Of a stretch of 42,620 nucleotides of DNA, positions 32,221-39,271 are shown piece by piece. Under the pieces are notes generated by a model. That model saw only the letters and a list, made by a program, of their open reading frames with translations. It had not been told where the DNA came from and ran no database searches. The first letter of the stretch is position 1. Each line of letters opens with the position of its first letter. Made by a program: the position numbers and the translations under genes. The stretch is from Candidatus Poribacteria bacterium (lineage in GTDB: Bacteria; Poribacteria; WGA-4E; WGA-3G): the NCBI GenBank assembly GCA_026702755.1, contig JAPPBX010000048.1, positions 1 to 42,620 of the forward strand, given 5' to 3'.

Positions 32221-32450
32221 CAGTTAACAGTTTTCAGTTAAAGAGGTATATTGTCTACAGCGCATTTCATAGATAGGTCAGATTATGCCAATTGTTGTAG
32301 CGCAGTTTCCTGTTAGTCGGTGCATGTGCGTCCACAATCTTGTAGATAGCAACTTGGGTTAGATTACATACAAGTTGCTATTTACGAGATAGCCCTTAAT
32401 CAAAACCTCTTTTAACTCTCACTGCGAGGCAAACTGATAACTGACGACTG
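32221..32450. repeat. Inverted-repeat element with heptad ends
   Basis: CAGTTAACAGTTTTCAGTT (32221-32239) and AACTGATAACTGACGACTG (32432-32450) are inverted copies (15 of 19 match). Inside, AGTTAAAGAGG (32237-32247) pairs with CCTCTTTTAACT (32406-32417). The element ends 6 bp before the ATG of the next gene, so it supplies that gene's leader. Confidence 0.6.
32346..32381. terminator. Perfect hairpin inside the 32-kb repeat element
   Basis: ATAGCAACTTG (32346-32356) and CAAGTTGCTAT (32371-32381) form an 11-bp stem with a 14-nt loop. It may end the upstream transcript, but there is no U-tract. It could also be a separate palindromic repeat nested in the element. Confidence 0.4.
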
Positions 32451-32456
32451 AATACT

Positions 32457-34322
32457 ATGTTAAAAAAAGATAACTTCATGGAAGTCCTCGCGCGCCGAGT
32501 TTTAGTGTGCGACGGTGCTATTGGAACCGAACTCCGTAAAAGGATTCCTTCACACTTACAGTGCGTCGATGCCTGCAATATTTCTACAGAACATGCTGAG
32601 AAAGTTGTAGCGGTTCATCGCGCTTACATTGACGCGGGTGCCGATGTCATCCAAACAAACACCTATCAGGCAAATAGGGAGGCATTGGCTATCCACGGCT
32701 TGGCTGATCAGGTTAAGGAAATTAACAGGACGGGCGTATTGCTGGCGCGCGAGGCAGCCCAAGACACCTGTTATGTGGCTGGTTCCGTAGGGCAAATTTC
32801 GTTCCAAACCTTAGATACGCCAGGCCCTTCCACCAAGGCAATCCGACGGCTTTTCAAGGAGCAGATGGACGCGCTTGTTGAGGGAGGCGTTGATCTTCTT
32901 GTACTTGAGACCTTCGTTTCTCCCAAGCAAGCGGAAATTGCAACAAAACAGGCACTCACTTACGATGTTCCGGTCATCGTTGAAATCAGTGGTGTTTCAG
33001 GTGGCACTGTGGGCGCTGGATTGGATGTACGCGTCTTTGCACAAGAATTGGAACAGCTCGGTGCACATGCAGTCGGTATCAACTGTAGGGGACCACATGA
33101 TCTCGTTGAGGCGATGGAGCTCCTTGCCCCCGTTATTAAAGCCCCTATTGTGGTGCAGCCCAATGCTGGTAATCCGAGAGTAGAGCAAGGGGAAATTGCG
33201 CTGTCCTACACAGTCGAAGCTGAGGTTTTCAGGGACTACGTTGGAAAGTTAGTCGAACTTGGTGCAAATATGATTGGCGGTTGTTGTGGCACAACACCGG
33301 CGTATACTGCGAAAATCCGACAGGCTATCGCTGGGCGCGAACCTGTAGAACGGCAACAGCGTATCTTCGTCCTTCCAAAGATTAGATCAGTAGGGGCGAG
33401 GTCACCTCGCCCCTACGATAACCCTGTGCAGCAGGTATTTGAAACACGCAAGCACATCGTAAGTGTAGAGATGCGCGCCAATACATTTCCACAATTGCGG
33501 GCAATGTTGAAGGAGGCAAAAGGTCTCGCCGCAATAGGGGTAGACCTATTTGATGTGACTGACAATTCCGGTGCGGCGGTGAACATCGGGGCTATTGCCA
33601 CAGCGTATCGCCTTCAACAGGCAACCCAAATTCCGACGCTCATCCATTGGACAACCCGATCTCGTAATCTCATCAGTATGCAATCACATCTGCTGGAGGC
33701 GGAAGCGTTGGGTATTCGCGGTATTGTTGCCTTATCCGGTGACCATCCGAAAGCCGGTCCTTATGAGGCAGCAAGCCTTGTTCCCGATGTCCGTGGTGCG
33801 GTTCAATTGATGGGACTCATCTCTCGGTTGAATCAAGCGGAACTCGCCGACGGTTCGTCGATTGGTGAACCTTGCGGTTTCTATTACGGTGGCGGTTTCA
33901 CGATTGCTGAGAATTTGCAGCCGCACGTCAAGCATCTGACAAACAAAGTGGCACAAGGGGCGAAGTTCGCCTATACCCAACCCGTTTGGACCTATCAGGA
34001 CATCGTGAGAACGCAGCAAGCGACAGAACATCTCGGTATAAAGATCCTTTACGGTATTTTGCCACTCACAAGTTTTCGTAGCGCATCCTACTTACGCGAT
34101 AATTTGGGGCTTTACATCCCACAGTTTATCGTTGACAAATTCCGAGACCTTGGAGATACCGCTGGACACGAACTCGGTATGCAATTGTGCTTAGAATTGG
34201 TTCGAGACATCCGCAATCAAGATGAATGCACAATTGACGGTATCTACCTCATTCCACCCGCCCGTATGAATTGGAAAAACAGGGCACGGGTCATCTCAGA
34301 AATCGTTAAAACCTACCGCTAA
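32457..34322 (+). CDS. Bifunctional homocysteine S-methyltransferase / methylenetetrahydrofolate reductase
   Basis: 621 aa fusion of the YitJ type. Residues 1-295 are the homocysteine methyltransferase barrel with zinc ligands Cys210 (GINCRGP) and Cys276/Cys277 (GGCCGTT). Residues about 330-620 are the MTHFR barrel (SVEMRANTFPQ, then LFDVTDNSGAAVNIGAIATA and GGGFTIAENLQPHV). Together they would make 5-methyltetrahydrofolate and use the methyl group, or another methyl donor, to form methionine. The linker carries a 27-nt palindrome encoding VGARSPRPY (312-320), most likely an inserted repeat. No good ribosome binding site is seen; the repeat element lies directly upstream, and an alternative ATG is at 32478. 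Confidence 0.9.
   Translation: MLKKDNFMEVLARRVLVCDGAIGTELRKRIPSHLQCVDACNISTEHAEKVVAVHRAYIDAGADVIQTNTYQANREALAIHGLADQVKEINRTGVLLAREAAQDTCYVAGSVGQISFQTLDTPGPSTKAIRRLFKEQMDALVEGGVDLLVLETFVSPKQAEIATKQALTYDVPVIVEISGVSGGTVGAGLDVRVFAQELEQLGAHAVGINCRGPHDLVEAMELLAPVIKAPIVVQPNAGNPRVEQGEIALSYTVEAEVFRDYVGKLVELGANMIGGCCGTTPAYTAKIRQAIAGREPVERQQRIFVLPKIRSVGARSPRPYDNPVQQVFETRKHIVSVEMRANTFPQLRAMLKEAKGLAAIGVDLFDVTDNSGAAVNIGAIATAYRLQQATQIPTLIHWTTRSRNLISMQSHLLEAEALGIRGIVALSGDHPKAGPYEAASLVPDVRGAVQLMGLISRLNQAELADGSSIGEPCGFYYGGGFTIAENLQPHVKHLTNKVAQGAKFAYTQPVWTYQDIVRTQQATEHLGIKILYGILPLTSFRSASYLRDNLGLYIPQFIVDKFRDLGDTAGHELGMQLCLELVRDIRNQDECTIDGIYLIPPARMNWKNRARVISEIVKTYR
33390..33416. repeat. 27-nt palindrome inserted in a coding region
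   Basis: Perfect 12-bp arms GTAGGGGCGAGG (33390-33401) and CCTCGCCCCTAC (33405-33416) around TCA. The 27 nt equal exactly nine codons, so the reading frame is kept. The sister copy at 37300-37326 has the same length and GTAGGGG arms. Confidence 0.85.
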
Positions 34323-34343
34323 TGATGTTTTAATTGACACCCG

Positions 34344-36272
34344 ATGCATGGACAAAAAACTTTGACCTCATCAGCACGCGTTACTGGACGTTCGCTTCTT
34401 TTAGGCGTTTTATTCATTCCGATCAATGTCTATTGGATGACAATTGTTGAGGTGAAGTACTACTCCCTTGACGGTTCGTGCCTACCTCTTTTTATCCAAC
34501 CTATTTTCATTATGTTCGTCTGTGTCCTCGCTAATTGCGTGTTGAAACGTCTTGCGCCGCGACAGATGCTGCAGCAAGGCGAGTTGCTGGCTATCTACAT
34601 TATGGTGGCAATCTCCTGCACATTTGCCGGACACGACACGATGCAAAATATGTTCGGTAGTATCGCGCATCCGTTCCGATTTGCGACGGAAGAGAATGAG
34701 TGGCAGGCACTCTTTTTTCGGTATCTACCGTCGTGGCTCACCATTTCCGATGCCCAGAGTCTACAAGGCTTTTACGAGGGCGAAGCCACCTTTTATACAA
34801 GGCGTAACTTTTCCATTTGGGCGAAACCGTTGGCATTCTGGGGACTTTTTTTCCTCATTATGATGTTTATGATGCTTTGCATCAACACACTTGTCCGGAA
34901 ACGGTGGGCGGAACAAGAGAAACTGGCGTATCCAATTATCCAGCTCCCGCTTCGACTCTCAGAAGATGGCGGAATTCTCCTACTGAAGAATCGGATGATG
35001 TGGGTTGGTTTCAGCATCGCTGTAGCTATCGGCGTGATTAACGGGGTTCACTACCTCTTTCCCCAGTTTCCAGAGATTCCTTATATCAAACGGACCGCCG
35101 TATTCCGAGATATTTTTACTGATCGTCCGTGGAGTGCTATTCGTGGAACCCGTATTTCCGTCTATCCATTTGCTGTCGGGTTAGCATTTTTCCTGCCTTT
35201 GGACCTCTCCTTCTCGTGTTGGTTTTTCTTCGTTGTGCGTTTAGCAGAATTTGTGATCGCCGCTGCACTCGGGACGCGTTATTTCCCTGCGTTAAACGAA
35301 CAGGCGTATGGCGCGTGGATCGCGCTCTTCCTGCTTGCAGTCTGGGTCACGCGGCGGCACTTGACTGAGGTAATGAAAAAGGTGTTCGGGTTCAAATCGC
35401 GTCTTGATGATTCGGACGAACCGATGCCGTATCGTGCCGCATTCTTAGGGATTATCGGATCGCTTATCGCGCTCGGTATCTTTTCCTCTATAGCGGGAAT
35501 GGCGTTATGGGTTGCGGGGGTCTTCTTTGGGGTCTATTTCTTGCTCTCCTTTGCCATCACTCGTGTCCGGGCGGAACTCGGCACGCCGCATGAGATTTAC
35601 TATGTCAATCCGCACGATATGTTGGCGACAGTGGGTGGCACTCGACAGTTTGATGCGAGTAGCCTCACCATTATGTCGCTGTTCTATTGGTTCAATCGTG
35701 GTTACCGCAATCACCCGATGCCGAATCAGATTGAAGCGTTCAAATTGGCGGAATCGACCGGGATGGGCAACCGACGTTTATGGGTAGCGATGCTGATCGC
35801 GATTGTTATCGGGATTTTAGCGACTTTTTGGGCGAATCTTGACATCACCTTCCGAAATGGTGCCGTGGCGAAGGCGGGTGGATTCAAGGGATGGGTCGGC
35901 AGAGAGTCGTTCGGTCGGCTCCAGCGATGGCTCCATAATCCAACCGAACCAAATATGGTCGGCATCGGTTTTATGGGTATCGGCGCGCTTCTGACGTTTG
36001 TGATGATGTATATGCGGATGCATTTCTTGTGGTGGCCCTTCCACCCAGCGGGTTACGCCCTCGCAATCAGTTTCGCGATGGACTACTTCTGGTTTGCCTT
36101 CTTCGTGGCGTGGTTCCTAAAGTTGATGATTTTACGGCATGGAGGTTTGAAGCTGCATCGTCAAGTCGCACCACTCTTTTTAGGACTCATCTTAGGCGAT
36201 TACGTTATTGGTAGTATCTGGGCGATCATTGGACCTACACTCGGCTTGCGGACCTATAAAATTTTTATTTGA
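34344..36272 (+). CDS. DUF6785-like polytopic membrane protein
   Basis: 642 aa with about 12-14 hydrophobic segments, beginning SLLLGVLFIPINVYWMTIVE and ending GLILGDYVIGSIWAIIGP. Landmarks are QEKLAYPIIQLPLRL (about residues 193-207), FAITRVRAELGTPHEIYYVNP and YWFNRGYRNHPMPNQIEAFKLAE, which fit the DUF6785/DUF6784 proteins common in Poribacteria and other little-cultured phyla. They look distantly like oligopeptide-transporter proteins, but no substrate is known. It follows the methionine-synthesis fusion by 21 bp, and the AIR-synthase-like gene overlaps or abuts its stop codon, suggesting one transcript. Confidence 0.75.
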   Translation: MHGQKTLTSSARVTGRSLLLGVLFIPINVYWMTIVEVKYYSLDGSCLPLFIQPIFIMFVCVLANCVLKRLAPRQMLQQGELLAIYIMVAISCTFAGHDTMQNMFGSIAHPFRFATEENEWQALFFRYLPSWLTISDAQSLQGFYEGEATFYTRRNFSIWAKPLAFWGLFFLIMMFMMLCINTLVRKRWAEQEKLAYPIIQLPLRLSEDGGILLLKNRMMWVGFSIAVAIGVINGVHYLFPQFPEIPYIKRTAVFRDIFTDRPWSAIRGTRISVYPFAVGLAFFLPLDLSFSCWFFFVVRLAEFVIAAALGTRYFPALNEQAYGAWIALFLLAVWVTRRHLTEVMKKVFGFKSRLDDSDEPMPYRAAFLGIIGSLIALGIFSSIAGMALWVAGVFFGVYFLLSFAITRVRAELGTPHEIYYVNPHDMLATVGGTRQFDASSLTIMSLFYWFNRGYRNHPMPNQIEAFKLAESTGMGNRRLWVAMLIAIVIGILATFWANLDITFRNGAVAKAGGFKGWVGRESFGRLQRWLHNPTEPNMVGIGFMGIGALLTFVMMYMRMHFLWWPFHPAGYALAISFAMDYFWFAFFVAWFLKLMILRHGGLKLHRQVAPLFLGLILGDYVIGSIWAIIGPTLGLRTYKIFI

Positions 36273-36283
36273 AAGCGAGAAAC

Positions 36284-37303
36284 ATGAATCTGCCTGTTGG
36301 GAAACTGAAACACGATTTTTTAAAAGAACTTCTACCGACGCATAATAGAAACGCAGGCGTGGTTGTCGGTCCACAACTTGGTGAAGATGCCGCAGTCATA
36401 GAGTTAGGCGACAACTATCTCGTTGCGACCAGTGATCCGATTACCTTTGCGACTGAAGATATTGGGTGGTATGTGGTATGCGTCAATAGCAACGACATTG
36501 CAGCGATGGGGGCTGTACCGAAATGGTTGCTGGTAACCCTGTTGTTACCCGAAGACGCGACGACACCCACAATGGTTCGAGACATCATGGCGCAACTCAC
36601 GCAGGCATGTGTAGAGTTCAACATTGCGCTGTGTGGTGGACATACCGAAGTTACGCCTGCTGTAACACAACCCATTGTCATAGGACAAATGATGGGGGTT
36701 ACCGATAAAAATGCCTTGTTCACTTCAGCGGATGCTTGTGTAGGGGATGCGTTAATTCTCACAAAAGGACTCGGTATCGAAGCCACTGCGATCATCGCGC
36801 GTGAATGTGAGGAGCAGTTGCGTGAAAAGTGCGATGCCCTATTCTTGGAGCAGGCGAAGAACTATCTCATAAATCCCGGAATTTCCGTCCTAAAGGACGC
36901 GCAAATTGCGATCACTACCGGCGGTGTACACGCTATGCACGATGTCACAGAGGGCGGTGTCGCAACTGCCGTGTATGAGTTGGCAACCGCCGCCGAGTTA
37001 GGGGTGACTGTCTATTCGGATAAACTTTTAGATTCGCCAGTATTGTACGGAAACATAACACGGACGTTGTGTGATATGTTCGGACTCAATCCGCTCGGTG
37101 TTATTTCGTCTGGTGCCATGTTAATTGCGTCGGAACCTGAAAAAGGTGAAGCAATCTGTCAAGCTCTCGGTGTGGCTGGTATCAACGCCGACATCATCGG
37201 AGCGTTTTTGCCATCTGAGCATGGACTGTGGTTGGAAAATGCCACCGGTACACGACAACCACTGCCTATTTTTGAGACGGACGAAATCGCCAAGCTTTTG
37301 TAG
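36284..37303 (+). CDS. AIR-synthase-related (PurM/HypE/ThiL-like) protein
   Basis: 339 aa from the ATG at 36284; a TTG at 36269 overlaps the upstream stop. The PurM-like N-terminal domain has QLGEDAAVIELGDNYLVATSDPI and NSNDIAAMGAVPKWLLVTLLLP, with ALCGGHTEVTP further on. The C-terminal domain has ITTGGVHAMHDVTEGGVATAVYELA. This fits the hydrogenase-maturation HypE branch or ThiL-like kinases, an ATP-dependent family, but no hydrogenase genes are near, so the reaction is unresolved. The TAG stop (37301-37303) belongs to a 27-nt palindrome, so the C-terminus was probably set by insertion of that repeat. Confidence 0.75.
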   Translation: MNLPVGKLKHDFLKELLPTHNRNAGVVVGPQLGEDAAVIELGDNYLVATSDPITFATEDIGWYVVCVNSNDIAAMGAVPKWLLVTLLLPEDATTPTMVRDIMAQLTQACVEFNIALCGGHTEVTPAVTQPIVIGQMMGVTDKNALFTSADACVGDALILTKGLGIEATAIIARECEEQLREKCDALFLEQAKNYLINPGISVLKDAQIAITTGGVHAMHDVTEGGVATAVYELATAAELGVTVYSDKLLDSPVLYGNITRTLCDMFGLNPLGVISSGAMLIASEPEKGEAICQALGVAGINADIIGAFLPSEHGLWLENATGTRQPLPIFETDEIAKLL

Positions 37304-37326
37304 GGGTTGGGTAACCCAACCCCTAC
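37300..37326. repeat. 27-nt palindrome that supplies the stop codon
   Basis: Perfect 12-bp arms GTAGGGGTTGGG (37300-37311) and CCCAACCCCTAC (37315-37326) around TAA. It has the same length and GTAGGGG/CCCCTAC ends as the intragenic copy at 33.4 kb. It may also act as a terminator-like hairpin. Confidence 0.85.
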
Positions 37327-37382
37327 CCTACGCCGGACGGCGTACCTTTGCATCACAGCCCCTTTGGGGTGTCGTAAGAGAA

Positions 37383-38048
37383 ATGAAAATCCAATTGCGA
37401 GACTATCCCCTAACGAGTACCATCATCAAGTTAAAAACTGGTCGGGTTCAACTCACACTTATAGAGGAACCCGATTGGTTTCTCGAACAACTCAGTCGAG
37501 AGGACAAAGAAGGAAAACTCTATCTTCCCTACTGGACCTACCTCTGGGAATCTTCGATTGGTCTCGCTCACCATATAGAGAAAATGGGTGCGCGGTTAAA
37601 AGGTTCACATATTTTGGAGATTGGATGTGGGTTTGGATTGACTGGGATTGTCGCCTGTCAGATGGGAGCGCGGGTGATTTTCACGGACGCAGAACGAGAG
37701 GCACTCCGTTTCGCACAACATAACGCGGATCAGAACAGTGTTCACCAGCACGCCGATTTCGTCCAGATGGATTGGAACACCCCCTGCTTCAATCACAAAT
37801 TTCCGTACATTCTCGCTGCCGATGTTATTTACGAAGAACATCACTGGACACCGATTGTAAATTTACTTCAAGGGTATCTCGCACCTAACGGAGTTGCCCT
37901 CTTCTCCGAACCGAGCCGAAGTAACGCGACTGGGTTTTTCAAACAACTCTCCGATAACGGTTTTGTCCATCAAAAATCTATCTGTCCTGTCACATTGGAC
38001 AGACAAACTTGCGAAGTGTGTATTTACACTGTGCGTCGCGATGCATAG
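37383..38048 (+). CDS. Class I SAM-dependent methyltransferase, METTL21/ETFB-KMT-like
   Basis: 221 aa from the ATG at 37383; a longer frame from 37125 overlaps the AIR-synthase gene heavily and includes the palindrome. LPYWTYLWESSIGLAHHI (about residues 54-71) is the family-typical entry, ILEIGCGFGLTGIVACQMGA is SAM motif I, VIFTDAEREALRFAQHNAD follows, and ILAADVIYEEHH is the motif before the product-side strand. This group includes lysine methyltransferases acting on proteins and other nucleophiles; the substrate is unknown. The ribosome binding site is weak. It is the last gene of the run starting at 32.5 kb, and a terminator lies 67 bp downstream. Confidence 0.78.
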   Translation: MKIQLRDYPLTSTIIKLKTGRVQLTLIEEPDWFLEQLSREDKEGKLYLPYWTYLWESSIGLAHHIEKMGARLKGSHILEIGCGFGLTGIVACQMGARVIFTDAEREALRFAQHNADQNSVHQHADFVQMDWNTPCFNHKFPYILAADVIYEEHHWTPIVNLLQGYLAPNGVALFSEPSRSNATGFFKQLSDNGFVHQKSICPVTLDRQTCEVCIYTVRRDA

Positions 38049-38055
38049 CGTTCAT

Positions 38056-38101
38056 TGCTAAAAAAATAGGAAAAATGCCTGTTTTCTGCTAAAAAAATAG
38101 G
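38056..38101. repeat. Paired AT-rich repeat (31-bp spacing)
   Basis: TGCTAAAAAAATAGG occurs at 38056-38070 and again at 38087-38101, exactly 31 bp apart, which is close to three helical turns. Confidence 0.65.
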
Positions 38102-38114
38102 CAAAAATTTACGT

Positions 38115-38144
38115 CCCGCGGGCACTCCGTGGGGTTTTTGTTTT
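38115..38144 (+). terminator. Intrinsic terminator after the methyltransferase
   Basis: CCCGCGG (38115-38121), loop GCACT, CCGTGGG (38127-38133), then TTTTTGTTTT. The stem has one G-U pair. It ends the 32.5-38.0 kb transcript. Confidence 0.75.
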
Positions 38145-38188
38145 GCAGAAGCCTTGCGCGCCTTAGAGAAACCAGTGTTCAGTGTTTT

Positions 38189-38203
38189 TGGCAAGGTTTT
38201 TGC
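38189..38203 (+). promoter_or_regulatory. Sigma-54 promoter of the ANTAR regulator gene
   Basis: TGGCAAGGTTTTTGC: GG at 38190-38191, 10 bp, GC at 38202-38203. The start is expected near 38214, about 68 nt before the ATG at 38282. No GTGCA box is seen at the -80 position. Confidence 0.75.
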
Positions 38204-38281
38204 TAATGCTTTTGTGTAAGGTTAACATTCCTTGTTGTTTCCAGCACATTTGCGTTGAATTAACTTGGGAAAGGGTAGAGG

Positions 38282-38911
38282 ATGGAAACGGTCACCTCAA
38301 CACCGGAATCCCCACCCGTTACTGGGAAGGGGCGAGTCCTAATCATTGATAACAATCCGGATCGGGCGAATTCGTTAATCGATATTCTGAAAGCCGGTCG
38401 TTATAAAGTCGCTGTGCCTATGCGTTTACAAGAGGGTGTGGCTGAACAGGTTGCCCTGATAAAGCCAGATGTTATACTGATTGGTGTCGATTTTCCGGGG
38501 GGCGCGGTACTCAGTTGGGTCGCGTCTCTCCACGAAAGTTATCCATGCCCCACAGTCATGTTCTCTCGAGATGAGCGATCCGAAACGATTCAAGCAGCGA
38601 CCCGTGCGGGCGTGTCGGCGTATGCTGTTGGAAAACTCACTGGTGCCCGGGTTAAAACCATTATTGAAGCGGCTGTCGCCCGGTTTTATGAATTTCGGGC
38701 ATTGCAAGAGGAACTTGAAAAGACAAAAACAAACCTTGCCGAACGCAAAATCATCGAACGCGCAAAGGAACTGGTCGCGCAACAACGCGGTTGTAACGAA
38801 GCGCAGGCGTATCAAATTTTGCGGAAGATGGCGATGAATCGCAGGAAACGTCTCGCGGAAGTTTCGCGGGATATACTATCAGTTGCAGAAGTATTGACGA
38901 ATAAATTATAG
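38282..38911 (+). CDS. ANTAR-domain antitermination regulator, NasT-like
   Basis: 209 aa. The N-terminal receiver-like domain (about 17-135) has VLIIDNNPDRANSL with the acid pocket near Asp23 and KPDVILIGVDFPGG; the position of the phosphorylated Asp is Gly68 (four residues before Pro72), so classical phosphorylation is unlikely. A coiled linker (about 136-155) leads to an ANTAR RNA-binding domain (156-209) with the typical ERKIIERAKELVAQQRG and AYQILRKMAMNRRKRLAEVSR. NasT proteins bind paired hexaloop hairpins and prevent termination; in NasS-NasT systems the activity is set by a nitrate sensor, which is not in this window. Likely control target: the nirA leader directly downstream. Expression from a sigma-54 promoter fits nitrogen control. 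Confidence 0.9.
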   Translation: METVTSTPESPPVTGKGRVLIIDNNPDRANSLIDILKAGRYKVAVPMRLQEGVAEQVALIKPDVILIGVDFPGGAVLSWVASLHESYPCPTVMFSRDERSETIQAATRAGVSAYAVGKLTGARVKTIIEAAVARFYEFRALQEELEKTKTNLAERKIIERAKELVAQQRGCNEAQAYQILRKMAMNRRKRLAEVSRDILSVAEVLTNKL

Positions 38912-38991
38912 CAGGGATATCCGTTCTCACTGAAACTGCGCGGGTTCAAGGGTGAACAGCGCGTGCACATTAGGATTACTTATTTTGTTCA

Positions 38992-39059
38992 GTAGGGGCG
39001 AGGAATGTAATGCAAGGAACGGATTTGGTCTATTTAAAGACCAAATCCCCTCGCCCTAC
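38992..39059. repeat. Composite palindromic repeat between nasT-like and nirA genes
   Basis: Outer arms GTAGGGGCGAGG (38992-39003) and CCTCGCCCTAC (39049-39059, one C shorter) enclose a hairpin GGATTTGGTCT (39021-39031) / AGACCAAATCC (39038-39048). The segment 39004-39034 reappears with one mismatch at 42323-42353. Confidence 0.7.
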
Positions 39060-39086
39060 GGGCAGGCAATATAGATAATAACAACA

Positions 39087-39172
39087 CCCAACCAATGGTG
39101 GTTTGGGACTGGACACAGGTGTCTATCTGGCTGAGTTTTACACTCGCTGATAGATGCCTTTTTTTATTTTTT
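39087..39172 (+). promoter_or_regulatory. ANTAR-type antitermination leader of nirA
   Basis: Hairpin P1: CCCAACC (39087-39093), hexaloop AATGGT (39094-39099), GGTTTGGG (39100-39107, one bulge). Hairpin P2: TGGAC (39110-39114), hexaloop ACAGGT (39115-39120), GTCTA (39121-39125). Both loops have A at position 1 and G at position 4, as ANTAR targets require. The terminator arm GGTGTCTATC (39118-39127) overlaps P2 and pairs with GATAGATGCC (39149-39158; ten pairs, two G-U), followed by T7-A-T6 (39159-39172). P2 and the terminator are therefore mutually exclusive. Confidence 0.85.
39118..39172 (+). terminator. Conditional terminator in the nirA leader
   Basis: Stem GGTGTCTATC / GATAGATGCC with a U-rich tract, about 100 nt before the nirA start codon at 39272. 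It overlaps the second ANTAR hexaloop hairpin, so it should be read through when the regulator is bound. Confidence 0.8.
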
Positions 39173-39271
39173 ATCAGTCAGAGACCATGCGTGGTAGGAA
39201 CCCAAAAACGACTGGATATTAACCGAAAGCTGGTGACCCATGACCAACAGCCATGCCAAGGAGGTTCAAAG

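Noticed and set aside
37125-37382. 86-codon N-terminal extension of the methyltransferase
   Set aside because: It overlaps the 3' part of the AIR-synthase-like gene and translates the palindrome; the conserved protein begins at the ATG at 37383.
38049-38281. CRISPR-like array from the repeated TGCTAAAAAAATAGG
   Set aside because: Only two copies of 15 bp are present and no cas gene is nearby; no CRISPR array was found in the window.
39095-39271. 59-codon N-terminal extension of nirA
   Set aside because: It would start inside the ANTAR leader and run through the terminator; the GTG at 39272 has AGGAGG at the right distance.
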